From NCBI RefSeq assembly GCF_001282115.1, contig NZ_LJBR01000056.1, forward strand, positions 1 to 34,765: a DNA stretch of 34,765 nt. Reading direction: 5' to 3'. The translations under genes were made by a program, and so were the position numbers. Positions 23,062-32,226 of this stretch are shown in pieces (positions within the stretch are counted from its first letter, which is position 1; every line of letters starts with the position of its first letter). Origin of the DNA: Streptomyces sp. NRRL B-24085. Its GTDB lineage: Bacteria; Actinomycetota; Actinomycetes; Streptomycetales; Streptomycetaceae. The notes under the pieces are model-generated. The model made no database searches, had not been told where the DNA came from, and was given only the letters and a program-made list of their open reading frames with translations.

Positions 23062-23436
23062 CTACTGGTCGATGTAGCTGAGGTCCCCCACGGTCCATGC
23101 GCTGACGTCCTTGATGGCCACCCGGTACATTCCGCCCGTCTCCGGGATGCCGAGGCTTCCCTGGAGGATCCGGGCGAGGTGGAAGTGCAGGTGGGTGGGC
23201 GTCCCGGCAGGGGCGGGCCGATCCTCTCGCGAGGCGCCGGCGAAGACGTCGGAGAACGGTCCGAGGCGGTCCGAGTCCTTCAGGACCTCCGCGACGCGCT
23301 CCCTCCACACGGCCTCAGGAGCCAGCCGGCCGGTGATGACGGCACCGCCGACGACCACGGTCAACGACATCTGATTGCTTCGCTCGGACTCCACCGCGGC
23401 GCAGAGGGCGACAAGCAGCTCGTCAGGGTTCGACAT
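23062..23436 (-). CDS. GvpU-like gas-vesicle accessory protein
   Basis: 124-residue protein starting MSNPDELLVALCAAVESER at ATG 23436. MSLTVVVGGAVITGRL and the C-terminal HFHLARILQGSLGIPETGGMYRVAIKDVSAWTVGDLSYID match the plan I know for GvpU-type proteins (strand G-x-x-I-x-G near the start, W-x-x-G near the end). No gas-vesicle structural gene (gvpA) is in the window, and most Streptomyces do not make obvious gas vesicles, so the real function may differ. It is divergent from the hydroxylase gene, with a 219-base shared gap. Confidence 0.55.
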   Translation of the reverse strand: MSNPDELLVALCAAVESERSNQMSLTVVVGGAVITGRLAPEAVWRERVAEVLKDSDRLGPFSDVFAGASREDRPAPAGTPTHLHFHLARILQGSLGIPETGGMYRVAIKDVSAWTVGDLSYIDQ

Positions 23437-23655
23437 GAGAGCAGATCCTATGCAGTCCCGGCACCGGGCGGGACCCGGGTCCCGGTGGCGGTGACGGCGC
23501 CCGGCGCGGAGGTGTCCCGCCGCGTGCCCGCCGACTCGGGGAACCGGGCGTGTTGAGCGGGTGAAGCCTGTGCCCGGGTTCGTGGCGCGGGGCATGCATG
23601 AACGTCTCCGCCGTATCCGGACGAGTCGGCGGACACGACGCGCTGGAGGCGAGTG

Positions 23656-25311
23656 ATGAACCAAGAAGCGGCCCAGGCCGACCCCACGACCCACCGGGTA
23701 CCGGTCCTCATCGTCGGGGGTTCCCTCGTCGGCCTGTCGACCTCGGTGTTCCTGGGCCGGCTGGGCGTACCGCACACCCTGGTCGAGCGGCACGCCGGCA
23801 CCTCGATCCATCCCCGTGGCCGCGGCAACAACGTCCGCACCATGGAACTGTTCCGGACGGCCGGCGTCGAGCCGATGATCCGTCAGGCCGCCGCCACGCT
23901 GGCCGGCAACCACGGCATCCTCCAGACCCCCACCCTGGTCGGTGACGCGGGCGAGTGGCTGTTCAAGGAGATCGACGAAGGCGGCGGGCTGGCCCGCTTC
24001 AGCCCCAGCTCATGGTGTCTGTGCAGCCAGAACGACCTCGAACCGGTGCTGCTCGACCACGCCGGCCGGCTCGGCGGCGATCTGCGGTACGCCACCGAAC
24101 TGCTGTCGTTCGAGAGCGGGCCCTCGGGCGTCACCGCGATCGTCAAGAGCCGGGAGACCGGCGAGCACACCACCGTCCTCGCGGACTACCTGGTCGCCGC
24201 CGACGGCCCCCGCAGCCCGGTCCGCGAGCAGCTCGGCATCGGCCAGAGCGGTCCGGGAGAGCTGTTCAGCAACGTCAGCATCACCTTCCGCTCACGCCGT
24301 CTCGCCGACGTGGTGGGCGAGCGCCGGTTCATCGTCTGCTACCTGACCGACCCGGCGGCCGACGGCGCCCTGCTGCCCGTGGACAACCGGGAGAACTGGG
24401 TGTTCCACGCTCCCTGGCACCCCGAACGCGGCGAAACGCTGGAGGAGTTCACCGACGAGCGGTGCGTCGAGCACATCCGCCGCGCGGTCGGCGTCGCCGA
24501 TCTCGACGTGCAGATCACCGGCCGGGCCCCCTGGCACGCCGCCCAGCGCGTCGCCCGCAGCTACCGGTCGGGGCGGGTGTTCCTGGCCGGCGACTCGGCC
24601 CACGAGATGTCCCCCACCGGGGCGTTCGGCTCCAACACCGGTATCCAGGACGCGCACAACCTCGCCTGGAAGCTCGCCGCGGTCCTCGGCGGCTGGGCCG
24701 GGGAGTCGCTGCTGGACTCCTACGACGCCGAGCGCCGCCCGGTCGCGGAGGCGACCAGCGCCCGTGCCGCCGCCCGGTCGGCCGAGCACAGCCACCCCGG
24801 GTACGCCCCGGCCCCCGGCGCCGGCGGCGGCCCGCAGCGCGGCATCCTCAACGTGGCCCTCGGCTACCGCTATCCGCACGGCGCCGTCGTGGGCGCCGAC
24901 CCCGCCACCCCGGTCGTCCCGGACCGCCTCGACCTGTCCGGAGCACCCGGCAGCAGGGCCCCCCACCTGGCGGTACGGCACCGCGGCGAGCGGATCTCCA
25001 CCCTGGACCTGTACGAGAGGTCGCTCGTGCTGCTCAGCGGCGCCGGGGCGGCGGGCGACTGGCACGAGGCCGCCGTCCGCCTCGCCGGGCGGACGTCCGT
25101 ACCGCTGACGTCGTACCGGGTGGGCGAGGGCCCGGACGCCGAACTGGTCCCCGAGGGCGACGCGGACTGGGCGGCCGCGCACGGGACGACGCCCGAAGGG
25201 GCGGTGCTCGTGCGGCCCGACGGGTTCGTGGCCTGGCGGTCGGCGGGTCCGGTCCCGGACGCCGAGTCGGCGCTGCGCGAGGTCCTGAGCACCCTGCTCG
25301 GGTCGGTCTGA
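23656..25311 (+). CDS. FAD-dependent aromatic polyketide hydroxylase (whiE ORFVIII-like)
   Basis: 551-residue flavoprotein monooxygenase of the p-hydroxybenzoate hydroxylase/aklavinone hydroxylase class. It has N-terminal VLIVGGSLVGLSTSVFLGRLG (dinucleotide fold, GGSLVG at 21-26), the second motif LVAADGPRSPVR, and VFLAGDSAHEMSP (FAD ribityl-binding). The C-terminal ~150 residues form the thioredoxin-like domain of this group. Expected reaction: NADPH- and O2-dependent hydroxylation of the aromatic pigment intermediate. ATG at 23656 has GGAGG at 23645-23649; GTG at 23653 is too close to it. In S. coelicolor whiE ORFVIII is, to my knowledge, divergent from the core genes; here it is on the same strand, with two genes in between. 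Confidence 0.88.
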   Translation: MNQEAAQADPTTHRVPVLIVGGSLVGLSTSVFLGRLGVPHTLVERHAGTSIHPRGRGNNVRTMELFRTAGVEPMIRQAAATLAGNHGILQTPTLVGDAGEWLFKEIDEGGGLARFSPSSWCLCSQNDLEPVLLDHAGRLGGDLRYATELLSFESGPSGVTAIVKSRETGEHTTVLADYLVAADGPRSPVREQLGIGQSGPGELFSNVSITFRSRRLADVVGERRFIVCYLTDPAADGALLPVDNRENWVFHAPWHPERGETLEEFTDERCVEHIRRAVGVADLDVQITGRAPWHAAQRVARSYRSGRVFLAGDSAHEMSPTGAFGSNTGIQDAHNLAWKLAAVLGGWAGESLLDSYDAERRPVAEATSARAAARSAEHSHPGYAPAPGAGGGPQRGILNVALGYRYPHGAVVGADPATPVVPDRLDLSGAPGSRAPHLAVRHRGERISTLDLYERSLVLLSGAGAAGDWHEAAVRLAGRTSVPLTSYRVGEGPDAELVPEGDADWAAAHGTTPEGAVLVRPDGFVAWRSAGPVPDAESALREVLSTLLGSV

Positions 25312-25457
25312 CGTCCGCCGGACCGGGGCCGGTTCACCCGGCTGACCGCCTTGAGTGGTGGCCAACGCCCGTGTGACTGACGGTGGATCACGTCGGGGGC
25401 GGGCCACCCAAGCTGACGAAGCACCAGCAGCCCGGCCGCCGACGGAAGGAACGACAC

Positions 25458-25826
25458 ATGCGCTCTGCTCGCATCCTGCTGACCACGGCGGCGGCCTCGG
25501 CCGTCCTCGTTCTCGGCGCACCCGGCGCCCACGCGGCCGGGGACGACTGGGACTCGTCGGACTCCTCCTACAGCAAGGAGCACAACAACCCGAAGTACGA
25601 CCCGGAGACCTACAAGGACAAGGACAGCGAGCACGGCCGGGACTCCGGTGGCGGCAAGCACGAGGGCGGCTGGAGCGGCCACGAGAAGCCCAGCGGCGGC
25701 ATGCACACCGGGGGCGGCGGTCTGGCCTCCCCGACGGTGACCACAGGTGGGCTCGCCATGCTGGTGGTCGCCGGAACCGGCCTGTACGCGGCACGCCGTA
25801 AGAGGGTCGCCGGAAGCCTGGCCTGA
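25458..25826 (+). CDS. Small wall-anchored-type protein paired with sortase
   Basis: 122-residue protein. Sec signal 1-26 (LGAPGAHA|AG). The mature part is hydrophilic and repeats Asp, Ser, Lys, Gly and His (EHNNPKYDPETYKDKDSEH). The C-terminus has a sorting-signal plan: a Gly-rich motif GGMHTGGGG (~80-88), a hydrophobic span (TTGGLAMLVVAGTGLYAA) and a basic tail RRKR. The Gly-Met-His-Thr-Gly sequence takes the place where LPXTG or LAXTG is expected. ATG at 25458 has GGAAGGA at 25444-25450. It is followed by a sortase gene 118 bases downstream, so it is likely the substrate. Function of the mature part is unknown. Confidence 0.75.
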   Translation: MRSARILLTTAAASAVLVLGAPGAHAAGDDWDSSDSSYSKEHNNPKYDPETYKDKDSEHGRDSGGGKHEGGWSGHEKPSGGMHTGGGGLASPTVTTGGLAMLVVAGTGLYAARRKRVAGSLA

Positions 25827-25944
25827 TCCATGCCGGACGCGATAGCCGCCGTGGCCGCCACGCGCGAGCCGCGTGGCGGTCCGGCCGGCCCGTTCCGTGC
25901 CCCGTCCGCCTGATATCTGCCATGTCCTGGTGAGGTGGTCCCCG

Positions 25945-26646
25945 ATGGCAGTCAGTCCTTCTCCTCCCGCAGAAACCCCCGGCCAGGACGAACCCGCCCC
26001 GACCGGGGACGGTCCCCCCACCAAGGTGATGGTGGGCGCCGCGGCGGTCCTGGTGCTGGCCGTGAGCCTGTTCGGCGGGAACGACGGGTCGTCGCCCGCG
26101 GCCTCCCCGCCACCCCGGGCCGCGGCCGCCTCCGTGCCGGCTCCGTCGGCCACACCTCCCGGACAGGCGGCCGGGCAGCCGGCCGGCAGACAGCTCCCGC
26201 GGTCGCGACCGGTACGCCTGCTCATTCCGAAGATCTCGGTCGACGCGCCCTTCACGGACCTCGCCATCGGTCCCTCGGGACGCCTCGAACCGCCTCCCGC
26301 CCATGACACCAACCTCGTCGGCTGGCACGCCAAGGGCGTCTCCCCCGGTGAGCCGGGCACCGCGATCATCGCCGGGCACGTCGACACGGCCACGTCGGCG
26401 GCCGTGTTCGTGAACCTCGGCGAACTGGCGAAGGGGGACGTCTTCCACGTGGACCGGGCCGACGGGCGCCGGGCGTCCTTCGTGGTCGACAGCGTGGAGA
26501 CCTTCGACAAGGACGACTTCCCCAGCCGGCGGGTGTACGACGACACCGCCCGGCCCGAGGTCCGGCTCATCACCTGTGCGGGCGACTACGACCGCTCGGC
26601 CAGGGACTACACCGACAACCTCGTGGTCTTCGCCCACCTCCTCTGA
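25945..26646 (+). CDS. Class F sortase
   Basis: 233-residue membrane-anchored cysteine transpeptidase. One N-terminal span (VMVGAAAVLVLAVSLF, ~28-43), then a Pro/Ala-rich linker, then the sortase barrel from RPVRLLIPKISVDAPF. Catalytic residues visible: His145 in IIAGHVDTA, Cys211 in RLITCAGDYDR, and Arg217 or 220. The I-P-K-I-x-V-D-A-P and GHVDT signatures fit the actinobacterial class F/E-like group. Start ATG 25945 follows GAGGTGG. Expected role: cut the neighbour's sorting motif and join it to peptidoglycan, or make a related amide. It sits between the pigment hydroxylase and the pigment core. Confidence 0.9.
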   Translation: MAVSPSPPAETPGQDEPAPTGDGPPTKVMVGAAAVLVLAVSLFGGNDGSSPAASPPPRAAAASVPAPSATPPGQAAGQPAGRQLPRSRPVRLLIPKISVDAPFTDLAIGPSGRLEPPPAHDTNLVGWHAKGVSPGEPGTAIIAGHVDTATSAAVFVNLGELAKGDVFHVDRADGRRASFVVDSVETFDKDDFPSRRVYDDTARPEVRLITCAGDYDRSARDYTDNLVVFAHLL

Positions 26647-26798
26647 GTCCGCCCCGCCCGGCTCCCGGGCCGCCGGTCACCCCCACGGTGCATACGAGTC
26701 GCGCGCTTCCCGGGGCGGCCTGACGATCGAGGAACGCCGACGTCATACCCCGTGGCCGACGTTCGCCCGCCCCAGCCCCCGAAGGAGATGTGCGCAGG

Positions 26799-27956
26799 AT
26801 GACCACCACGTCCGACCGTGTTTCGAAAGCGTCTGTGCAACAGGCGTCGCAGCGAGTCTCCCAGTCCGTGTTCGACGGCTCCAGGCTCCGTGTCGTCCTG
26901 CTGGTGGACGTCTACGACGGGGCCCAACAGCAGTTCCTCGAGGCGTACGAGAGCCTGTGCAGCCAGGTCGCGTCCGTCCCCGGACACGTCAGCGACCAGC
27001 TCTGCCAGTCCATCGAGAACCCCTCCCAGTGGCTCATCACCAGCGAGTGGGAGAGCGCCCCGCCCTTCCTCACCTGGGTCAACAGCGAGGAACACGTACG
27101 GATGGTGCAGCCGCTGCACAGCTGCGTCCGGGACACCCGCTCGCTGCGCTTCCACATCGTCCGCGAGACCGGCGGCCCGGCGGTGCAGAGCGGACCGGAG
27201 GAGCGCCGGCTCCAGGCGGCGCCCAGGATCGGTGACGGACTGATCCGGCACGCGCTCACCTTCACGGTCAAGCCGGGCAGCGAGGAAACCGTCGCCAGGA
27301 TCCTCTCCGGCTACACCTCGCCGGAGCCGCGGGTCGACGACACCACCCGGCTGTGCCGCACCTCCCTCTTCATGCACGGCAACCGGGTGGTCCGGGCCAT
27401 CGAGGTGCGCGGCGACCTGCTCGCCGCGCTGCGCCACGTGGCCCGGCAGCCCGAGGTGCGGGCCGTCGAGGAGGCCATCAACCCCTATCTGGAGCAGGAC
27501 CGGGACCTGGACGACCCCGAGTCCGCCCGGCTCTTCTTCACCCGCGCGGCACTGCCCGCCGTCCACCACGTGACGTCGGGTGAGGAGAGCCCGGAGGCGG
27601 TGCGGCACGCGCTGTACTACCCGGCCCGCGAGGGGCGCGGCATGCAACTGGCCGAGCTGCTCGCCCGGCAGGACGAGGCCGCCGCCGACGACCCGCGGGG
27701 ACCGGTGCTGCGCAGCACGATCTTCCAGCGCGACGACATCGTGATGCGACTGGTCGACGTGCGCGGCCCCCTCGACGGCGACGCCGGCCCGGTGCTCGGC
27801 CTCACGGACGGGGCCGCCACCGCCGAGCTGACGGCCCTTCTCGACGGCGAAGCCCTCGGGGTGGACGGTCCGGCGCTGCGAGACAGCACCCCCGCCCACC
27901 TCCTCGCGGTCTCCCGCATGGACCTCGTCACCGACCGCCGCGCGCCCGGCGCCTGA
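26799..27956 (+). CDS. whiE-ORFI: SchA/CurD-domain protein (whiE ORFI-like)
   Basis: 385-residue soluble protein (ATG 26799; GTG 26790 in frame). The first ~110 residues form an ABM/dimeric alpha-beta-barrel-like unit (VVLLVDVYDGAQQQFLEAYE and ITSEWESAPPFLTW). The rest has three further segments of the SchA/CurD type (RHALTFTVKPGSEETVARIL; RTSLFMHGNRVVRAIEVRG; RSTIFQRDDIVMRLVDVRG). This domain family is known mainly from spore-pigment clusters. It is first in the core operon, as in whiE. Its enzymatic role is not settled in the family; cyclase or monooxygenase-like ideas fit the fold. Confidence 0.88.
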   Translation: MTTTSDRVSKASVQQASQRVSQSVFDGSRLRVVLLVDVYDGAQQQFLEAYESLCSQVASVPGHVSDQLCQSIENPSQWLITSEWESAPPFLTWVNSEEHVRMVQPLHSCVRDTRSLRFHIVRETGGPAVQSGPEERRLQAAPRIGDGLIRHALTFTVKPGSEETVARILSGYTSPEPRVDDTTRLCRTSLFMHGNRVVRAIEVRGDLLAALRHVARQPEVRAVEEAINPYLEQDRDLDDPESARLFFTRAALPAVHHVTSGEESPEAVRHALYYPAREGRGMQLAELLARQDEAAADDPRGPVLRSTIFQRDDIVMRLVDVRGPLDGDAGPVLGLTDGAATAELTALLDGEALGVDGPALRDSTPAHLLAVSRMDLVTDRRAPGA

Positions 27957-28022
27957 CCCACCGGCCCGGGCCGTCACCGGCCACGCCCTCATGTCGATGC
28001 AGCACATGTTCGGAGGAACGTC

Positions 28023-28475
28023 GTGATCAAACGTCATCCCGGAGTAGTGGATCTCAGCGAGGTCGAGCCCAACACCCGGCGCGGGGGCGACCTGCGCGCC
28101 ATGCTCACCCCCGCCACGGTCGGCTCCACCAGCGGTTTCATGGGCGTGGCCATCGTGCAGCCCGGCGACCGCATCGCCGAGCACTACCACCCGTACTCCG
28201 AGGAGTTCATCTACGTGGTGTGCGGGCAGCTCGAGGTGGACCTGGACGGCGAGCCCCATGAACTGCGGCCCGAGCAGGGGCTCCTGATCCCGTCCCACAT
28301 GCGGCACCGGTTCCGCAACGTCGGCAACGTGGAGGCGCGGATGGTCTTCCACCTCGGCCCGCTGGCCCCGAGCCCGCCGCTCGGACACGTCGACACCGAG
28401 GACGCCGACGGCGTGCCGATCCCGGAGGCGGTCCACGCCGTCGGGGCGGCCGAACGATCCGGGTTGCGCTCATGA
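28023..28475 (+). CDS. whiE-ORFII: Cupin-domain protein (whiE ORFII-like)
   Basis: 150-residue single-domain cupin. Motif 1: [25 protein letters not shown], with the two His and Glu expected to bind a metal. Motif 2: [17 protein letters not shown], with the third His. GTG at 28023 has GGAGG at 28011-28016. Its stop overlaps the KS-alpha start as ATGA. Cupins of pigment clusters are thought to act in late cyclisation or oxidation. Confidence 0.92.
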   Translation: MIKRHPGVVDLSEVEPNTRRGGDLRAMLTPATVGSTSGFMGVAIVQPGDRIAEHYHPYSEEFIYVVCGQLEVDLDGEPHELRPEQGLLIPSHMRHRFRNVGNVEARMVFHLGPLAPSPPLGHVDTEDADGVPIPEAVHAVGAAERSGLRS

Positions 28476-29740
28476 GGAGGCGCGTGGCGGTCACCGGCAT
28501 AGGAATCGTCGCCCCGGGCGGCATCGGTGTCCCGGCGTTCTGGGATCTGCTGACCAGCGGTCGTACGGCGACCCGCGGGATCACGTTCTTCGACCCGTCG
28601 GGGCTGCGTTCGCAGATCGCCGCCGAGTGCGACTTCGACCCGGCGGCGCACGGACTGGACGCCGAGCAGATCGCCCGCAGCGACCGCTACCTCCAGTTCG
28701 CCCTGGTCGCCGGCGAGGAGGCGATACGGGACTCCGGTCTCGACCTCGCCGCGGAGAACCCGTGGCGCATCGGGGTCTCCCTGGGCACCGCGGTCGGCGG
28801 CACCACCCGGCTGGAGCACGACTACGTCCTGGTCAGCCATGGCGGGCAGCGCTGGGACGTGGACCCGCGGGAGGCCGGTGCGCATCTGCACCGGGCGTTC
28901 GCGCCCAGCACCCTCGCCTCGGCGGTCGCTGAGCGGTTCGAGGCGCGCGGGCCGGTGCAGACCGTCTCCACGGGCTGCACCTCGGGGCTCGACGCCGTCG
29001 GGTACGCCTTCCACACGATCGAGGAGGGCAGGGCCGACGTGTGCATCGCGGGCGCCTCGGACTCGCCGATCTCCCCGATCACCATGGCCTGCTTCGACGC
29101 CATCAAGGCCACCTCCCCGAGCAACGACGACCCCGCCCACGCGTCCCGCCCCTTCGACGCCGGGCGCAACGGGTTCGTCATGGGGGAGGGCGGCGCGGTG
29201 CTCGTCCTGGAGGAACTGGAGCACGCCCGGGCCCGCGGCGCGCACGTGTACTGCGAGATCGGCGGCTACGCCACCTTCGGCAACGCCTACCACATGACCG
29301 GTCTGACCAGTGAGGGCCTGGAGATGGCCCGCGCCATCGAGGACGCCCTCGGCCAGGCCCGGCTCGACGCCACGGCGATCGACTACGTCAACGCGCACGG
29401 CTCGGGCACCGTCCAGAACGACCGGCACGAGACGGCCGCGGTCAAGCGGGCGCTGGGCGCGCACGCCTACGACACGCCCATGAGCTCCATCAAGTCCATG
29501 GTGGGCCACTCCCTGGGCGCGATCGGGGCGATCGAGGTCGTCGCCTGCACGCTGGCCCTGGCCCACCAGGTGGTCCCGCCCACCGCGAACTACGAGACCC
29601 CCGACCCCGAGTGCGACCTGGACTACGTGCCGCGCGTGGCACGTGAGCGCAGGCTGCGCAGCGTGCTCTCGGTGGGCAGCGGGTTCGGCGGCTTCCAGTC
29701 CGCGGTGATCATGAGCCTGCCGAGGGAGGGAACCGAATGA
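28472..29740 (+). CDS. whiE-ORFIII: Type II PKS ketosynthase alpha (whiE ORFIII-like)
   Basis: 422-residue beta-ketoacyl synthase. Active-site Cys169 in [12 protein letters not shown], His309 in VNAHGSGT, Lys341 and His346 in [13 protein letters not shown], the complete C-H-H set plus Lys. Full length for KS-alpha, with the N-terminal [13 protein letters not shown] and C-terminal [12 protein letters not shown] blocks. It catalyses decarboxylative condensation of malonyl-ACP units as a heterodimer with the next gene's product. Starts and ends with 4-bp overlaps. Confidence 0.97.
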   Translation: MRRRVAVTGIGIVAPGGIGVPAFWDLLTSGRTATRGITFFDPSGLRSQIAAECDFDPAAHGLDAEQIARSDRYLQFALVAGEEAIRDSGLDLAAENPWRIGVSLGTAVGGTTRLEHDYVLVSHGGQRWDVDPREAGAHLHRAFAPSTLASAVAERFEARGPVQTVSTGCTSGLDAVGYAFHTIEEGRADVCIAGASDSPISPITMACFDAIKATSPSNDDPAHASRPFDAGRNGFVMGEGGAVLVLEELEHARARGAHVYCEIGGYATFGNAYHMTGLTSEGLEMARAIEDALGQARLDATAIDYVNAHGSGTVQNDRHETAAVKRALGAHAYDTPMSSIKSMVGHSLGAIGAIEVVACTLALAHQVVPPTANYETPDPECDLDYVPRVARERRLRSVLSVGSGFGGFQSAVIMSLPREGTE

Positions 29741-30987
29741 GCGCTCCGCAGCCCCGGCGCGCGGCCGTCACCGGAATCGGCGTGGTCGCGCCCAACGGAA
29801 CCAACACCGAGGCCTTCTGGAAGGCCACCATGGAGGGCGTCGCGGTCCTGGACCGGATCACCCGTGACGGGTGCGAGCACCTGCCGCTGCGGGTGGCCGG
29901 CCAGATCCGGGACTTCGATCCGCCGTCGGCGATCGAGGAGCGCTACCTCGTCCAGACCGACCGGTTCACGCACTTCGCGATGGCCGCCGCCGACCTGGCA
30001 CTGGACGACGCCGGGCTCAGCCGGTCCGACACCGACGCCGACCCCTTCTCCGTGGGCGTGGTCACCGCGGCCGGTTCCGGCGGCGGTGAGTTCGGCCAGC
30101 GCGAGCTCCAGCAACTGTGGGGCAAGGGCAGCCGGTTCGTCGGGCCGTACCAGTCCATCGCCTGGTTCTACGCCGCCAGCACCGGCCAGATCTCCATCCG
30201 GCGCGGCCTCAAGGGCCCCTGCGGAGTGGTCGCCTCCGACGAGGCCGGCGGTCTGGACGCCCTGGCCCACGCGGCGCGGGCGGTGCGGCGCGGCACCGAC
30301 GTGATGGTGGCCGGTGCGACCGAGGCGCCGCTGGCCCCCTACTCGATGGTCTGCCAGCTCGGTTACGAGGAGCTGAGCACGGTCGGGGAACCGGACCGCG
30401 CCTACCGTCCGTTCACCTCCGCGGCCTGCGGATTCGTGCCGGCCGAGGGCGGGGCCATGCTCGTCGTGGAGGCCGAGGGCGCGGCCCGGGAGCGGGGCGT
30501 GCCCGTGCGGGCCACCCTGGCGGGGCACGCGGCGACCTTCACCGGCGCCTCCCGCTGGCAGGAGTCCCGCCAGGGGCTGGCCCAGGCGATCCGGGGAGCC
30601 CTGGACGAGGCCGGGTGCGCGCCGGAGGAGATCGACGTGGTCTTCGCCGACGCCCTCGGGGTGCCGGAGGCCGACCGCGCCGAGGCACTGGCGATCGCGG
30701 ACGCCCTCGGCCCGCACGGCACCCGGGTGCCCGTCACGGCGCCGAAGACCGCCGTCGGCCGGGCCTACGGCGCGGCTCCCGTCCTGGACGTCGCCGCCGC
30801 GGTGCTCGCGATGGAGCACGGGCTGATCCCGCCCACCCCCAACGTCTTCGACATCTGCCACGACCTCGACCTCGTCACCGTCCGCGCGCGAGCCGCCGAG
30901 GTGCGCACGGCGCTGGTCCTCAGCCGGGGACTCATGGGGTCGAACGCGGCGCTGGTGCTACGGCGCGGTGCCGCCGGCGCCTCGTAG
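29737..30987 (+). CDS. whiE-ORFIV: Type II PKS chain-length factor, KS-beta (whiE ORFIV-like)
   Basis: 416-residue partner of KS-alpha. It has the thiolase fold ([27 protein letters not shown]), but the active-site Cys is replaced: the segment reads [12 protein letters not shown], with Glu169 at the Cys position. In most KS-beta proteins this is Gln, which was shown to help malonyl decarboxylation. Neither catalytic His is conserved. It sets polyketide chain length. Its start overlaps the KS-alpha stop by 4 bp. Confidence 0.95.
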   Translation: MSAPQPRRAAVTGIGVVAPNGTNTEAFWKATMEGVAVLDRITRDGCEHLPLRVAGQIRDFDPPSAIEERYLVQTDRFTHFAMAAADLALDDAGLSRSDTDADPFSVGVVTAAGSGGGEFGQRELQQLWGKGSRFVGPYQSIAWFYAASTGQISIRRGLKGPCGVVASDEAGGLDALAHAARAVRRGTDVMVAGATEAPLAPYSMVCQLGYEELSTVGEPDRAYRPFTSAACGFVPAEGGAMLVVEAEGAARERGVPVRATLAGHAATFTGASRWQESRQGLAQAIRGALDEAGCAPEEIDVVFADALGVPEADRAEALAIADALGPHGTRVPVTAPKTAVGRAYGAAPVLDVAAAVLAMEHGLIPPTPNVFDICHDLDLVTVRARAAEVRTALVLSRGLMGSNAALVLRRGAAGAS

Positions 30988-31044
30988 CGAGGCCTCGTGA
31001 CCACCCATCACGACAGAACACCACGACCCAAGGAGAGGAACCCC

Positions 31045-31783
<739 letters not shown>

Positions 31784-31803
31784 GCGGGACGGAGAACCTG
31801 ACG

Positions 31804-32136
31804 ATGCACCAGACCCTGATCGTCGCCCGCATGGCCCCGGAGTCGGCCCTGGACATCGCCAAGGTGTTCGAGGAGTCGGACCGCGGTGAACTGCCGCACC
31901 TCGTCGGGGTCGCCCGGCGCAGCCTCTTCCAGTTCGATGACGTGTACCTGCACCTCATCGAGTCCGAGCGGGACCCCGGGCCCGCCATCGCGAAGGCGGC
32001 CGGACACCCCGAGTTCCGGGACATCAGCGAGCGCCTCGCGGCGTACGTCAGCGCGTACGACCCGGCGACCTGGCGGTCGCCCAAGGACGCGATGGCCCGG
32101 TGCTTCTACCGCTGGGAGCGCGACGGCGGCTCCTGA
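31804..32136 (+). CDS. whiE-ORFVII: TcmI-family polyketide cyclase (whiE ORFVII-like)
   Basis: 110-residue dimeric alpha-beta-barrel cyclase: LIVARMAPESALDIAKVFEESDRGELPHLVGVARRSLFQFDDVYLHLIE at the start, and a C-terminal DPATWRSPKDAMARCFYRW block that is diagnostic of the TcmI cyclase family. ATG at 31804 is 20 bases after the previous stop. It closes later rings of the pigment and is the last gene of the core operon. Confidence 0.93.
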   Translation: MHQTLIVARMAPESALDIAKVFEESDRGELPHLVGVARRSLFQFDDVYLHLIESERDPGPAIAKAAGHPEFRDISERLAAYVSAYDPATWRSPKDAMARCFYRWERDGGS

Positions 32137-32168
32137 ACCGCCGTACGCCTGCCGTACGACCGCCGCCC

Positions 32169-32197
32169 GCCGGGCACGTGTGGACCGCGTGCCCGGC
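32169..32197. terminator. Bidirectional terminator hairpin
   Basis: 10-bp perfect stem GCCGGGCACG with CGTGCCCGGC and a 9-base loop, in the 90 bases between the convergent cyclase and methyltransferase genes. Confidence 0.8.
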
Positions 32198-32226
32198 GCG
32201 CGGCTGTCCGCGGGACCCCGCCCCGG

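Noticed and set aside
24292..26637. A 781-codon minus-strand frame across hydroxylase and sortase genes
   Set aside because: It crosses three well-supported plus-strand genes and has low-complexity Arg/Gly/Pro content.
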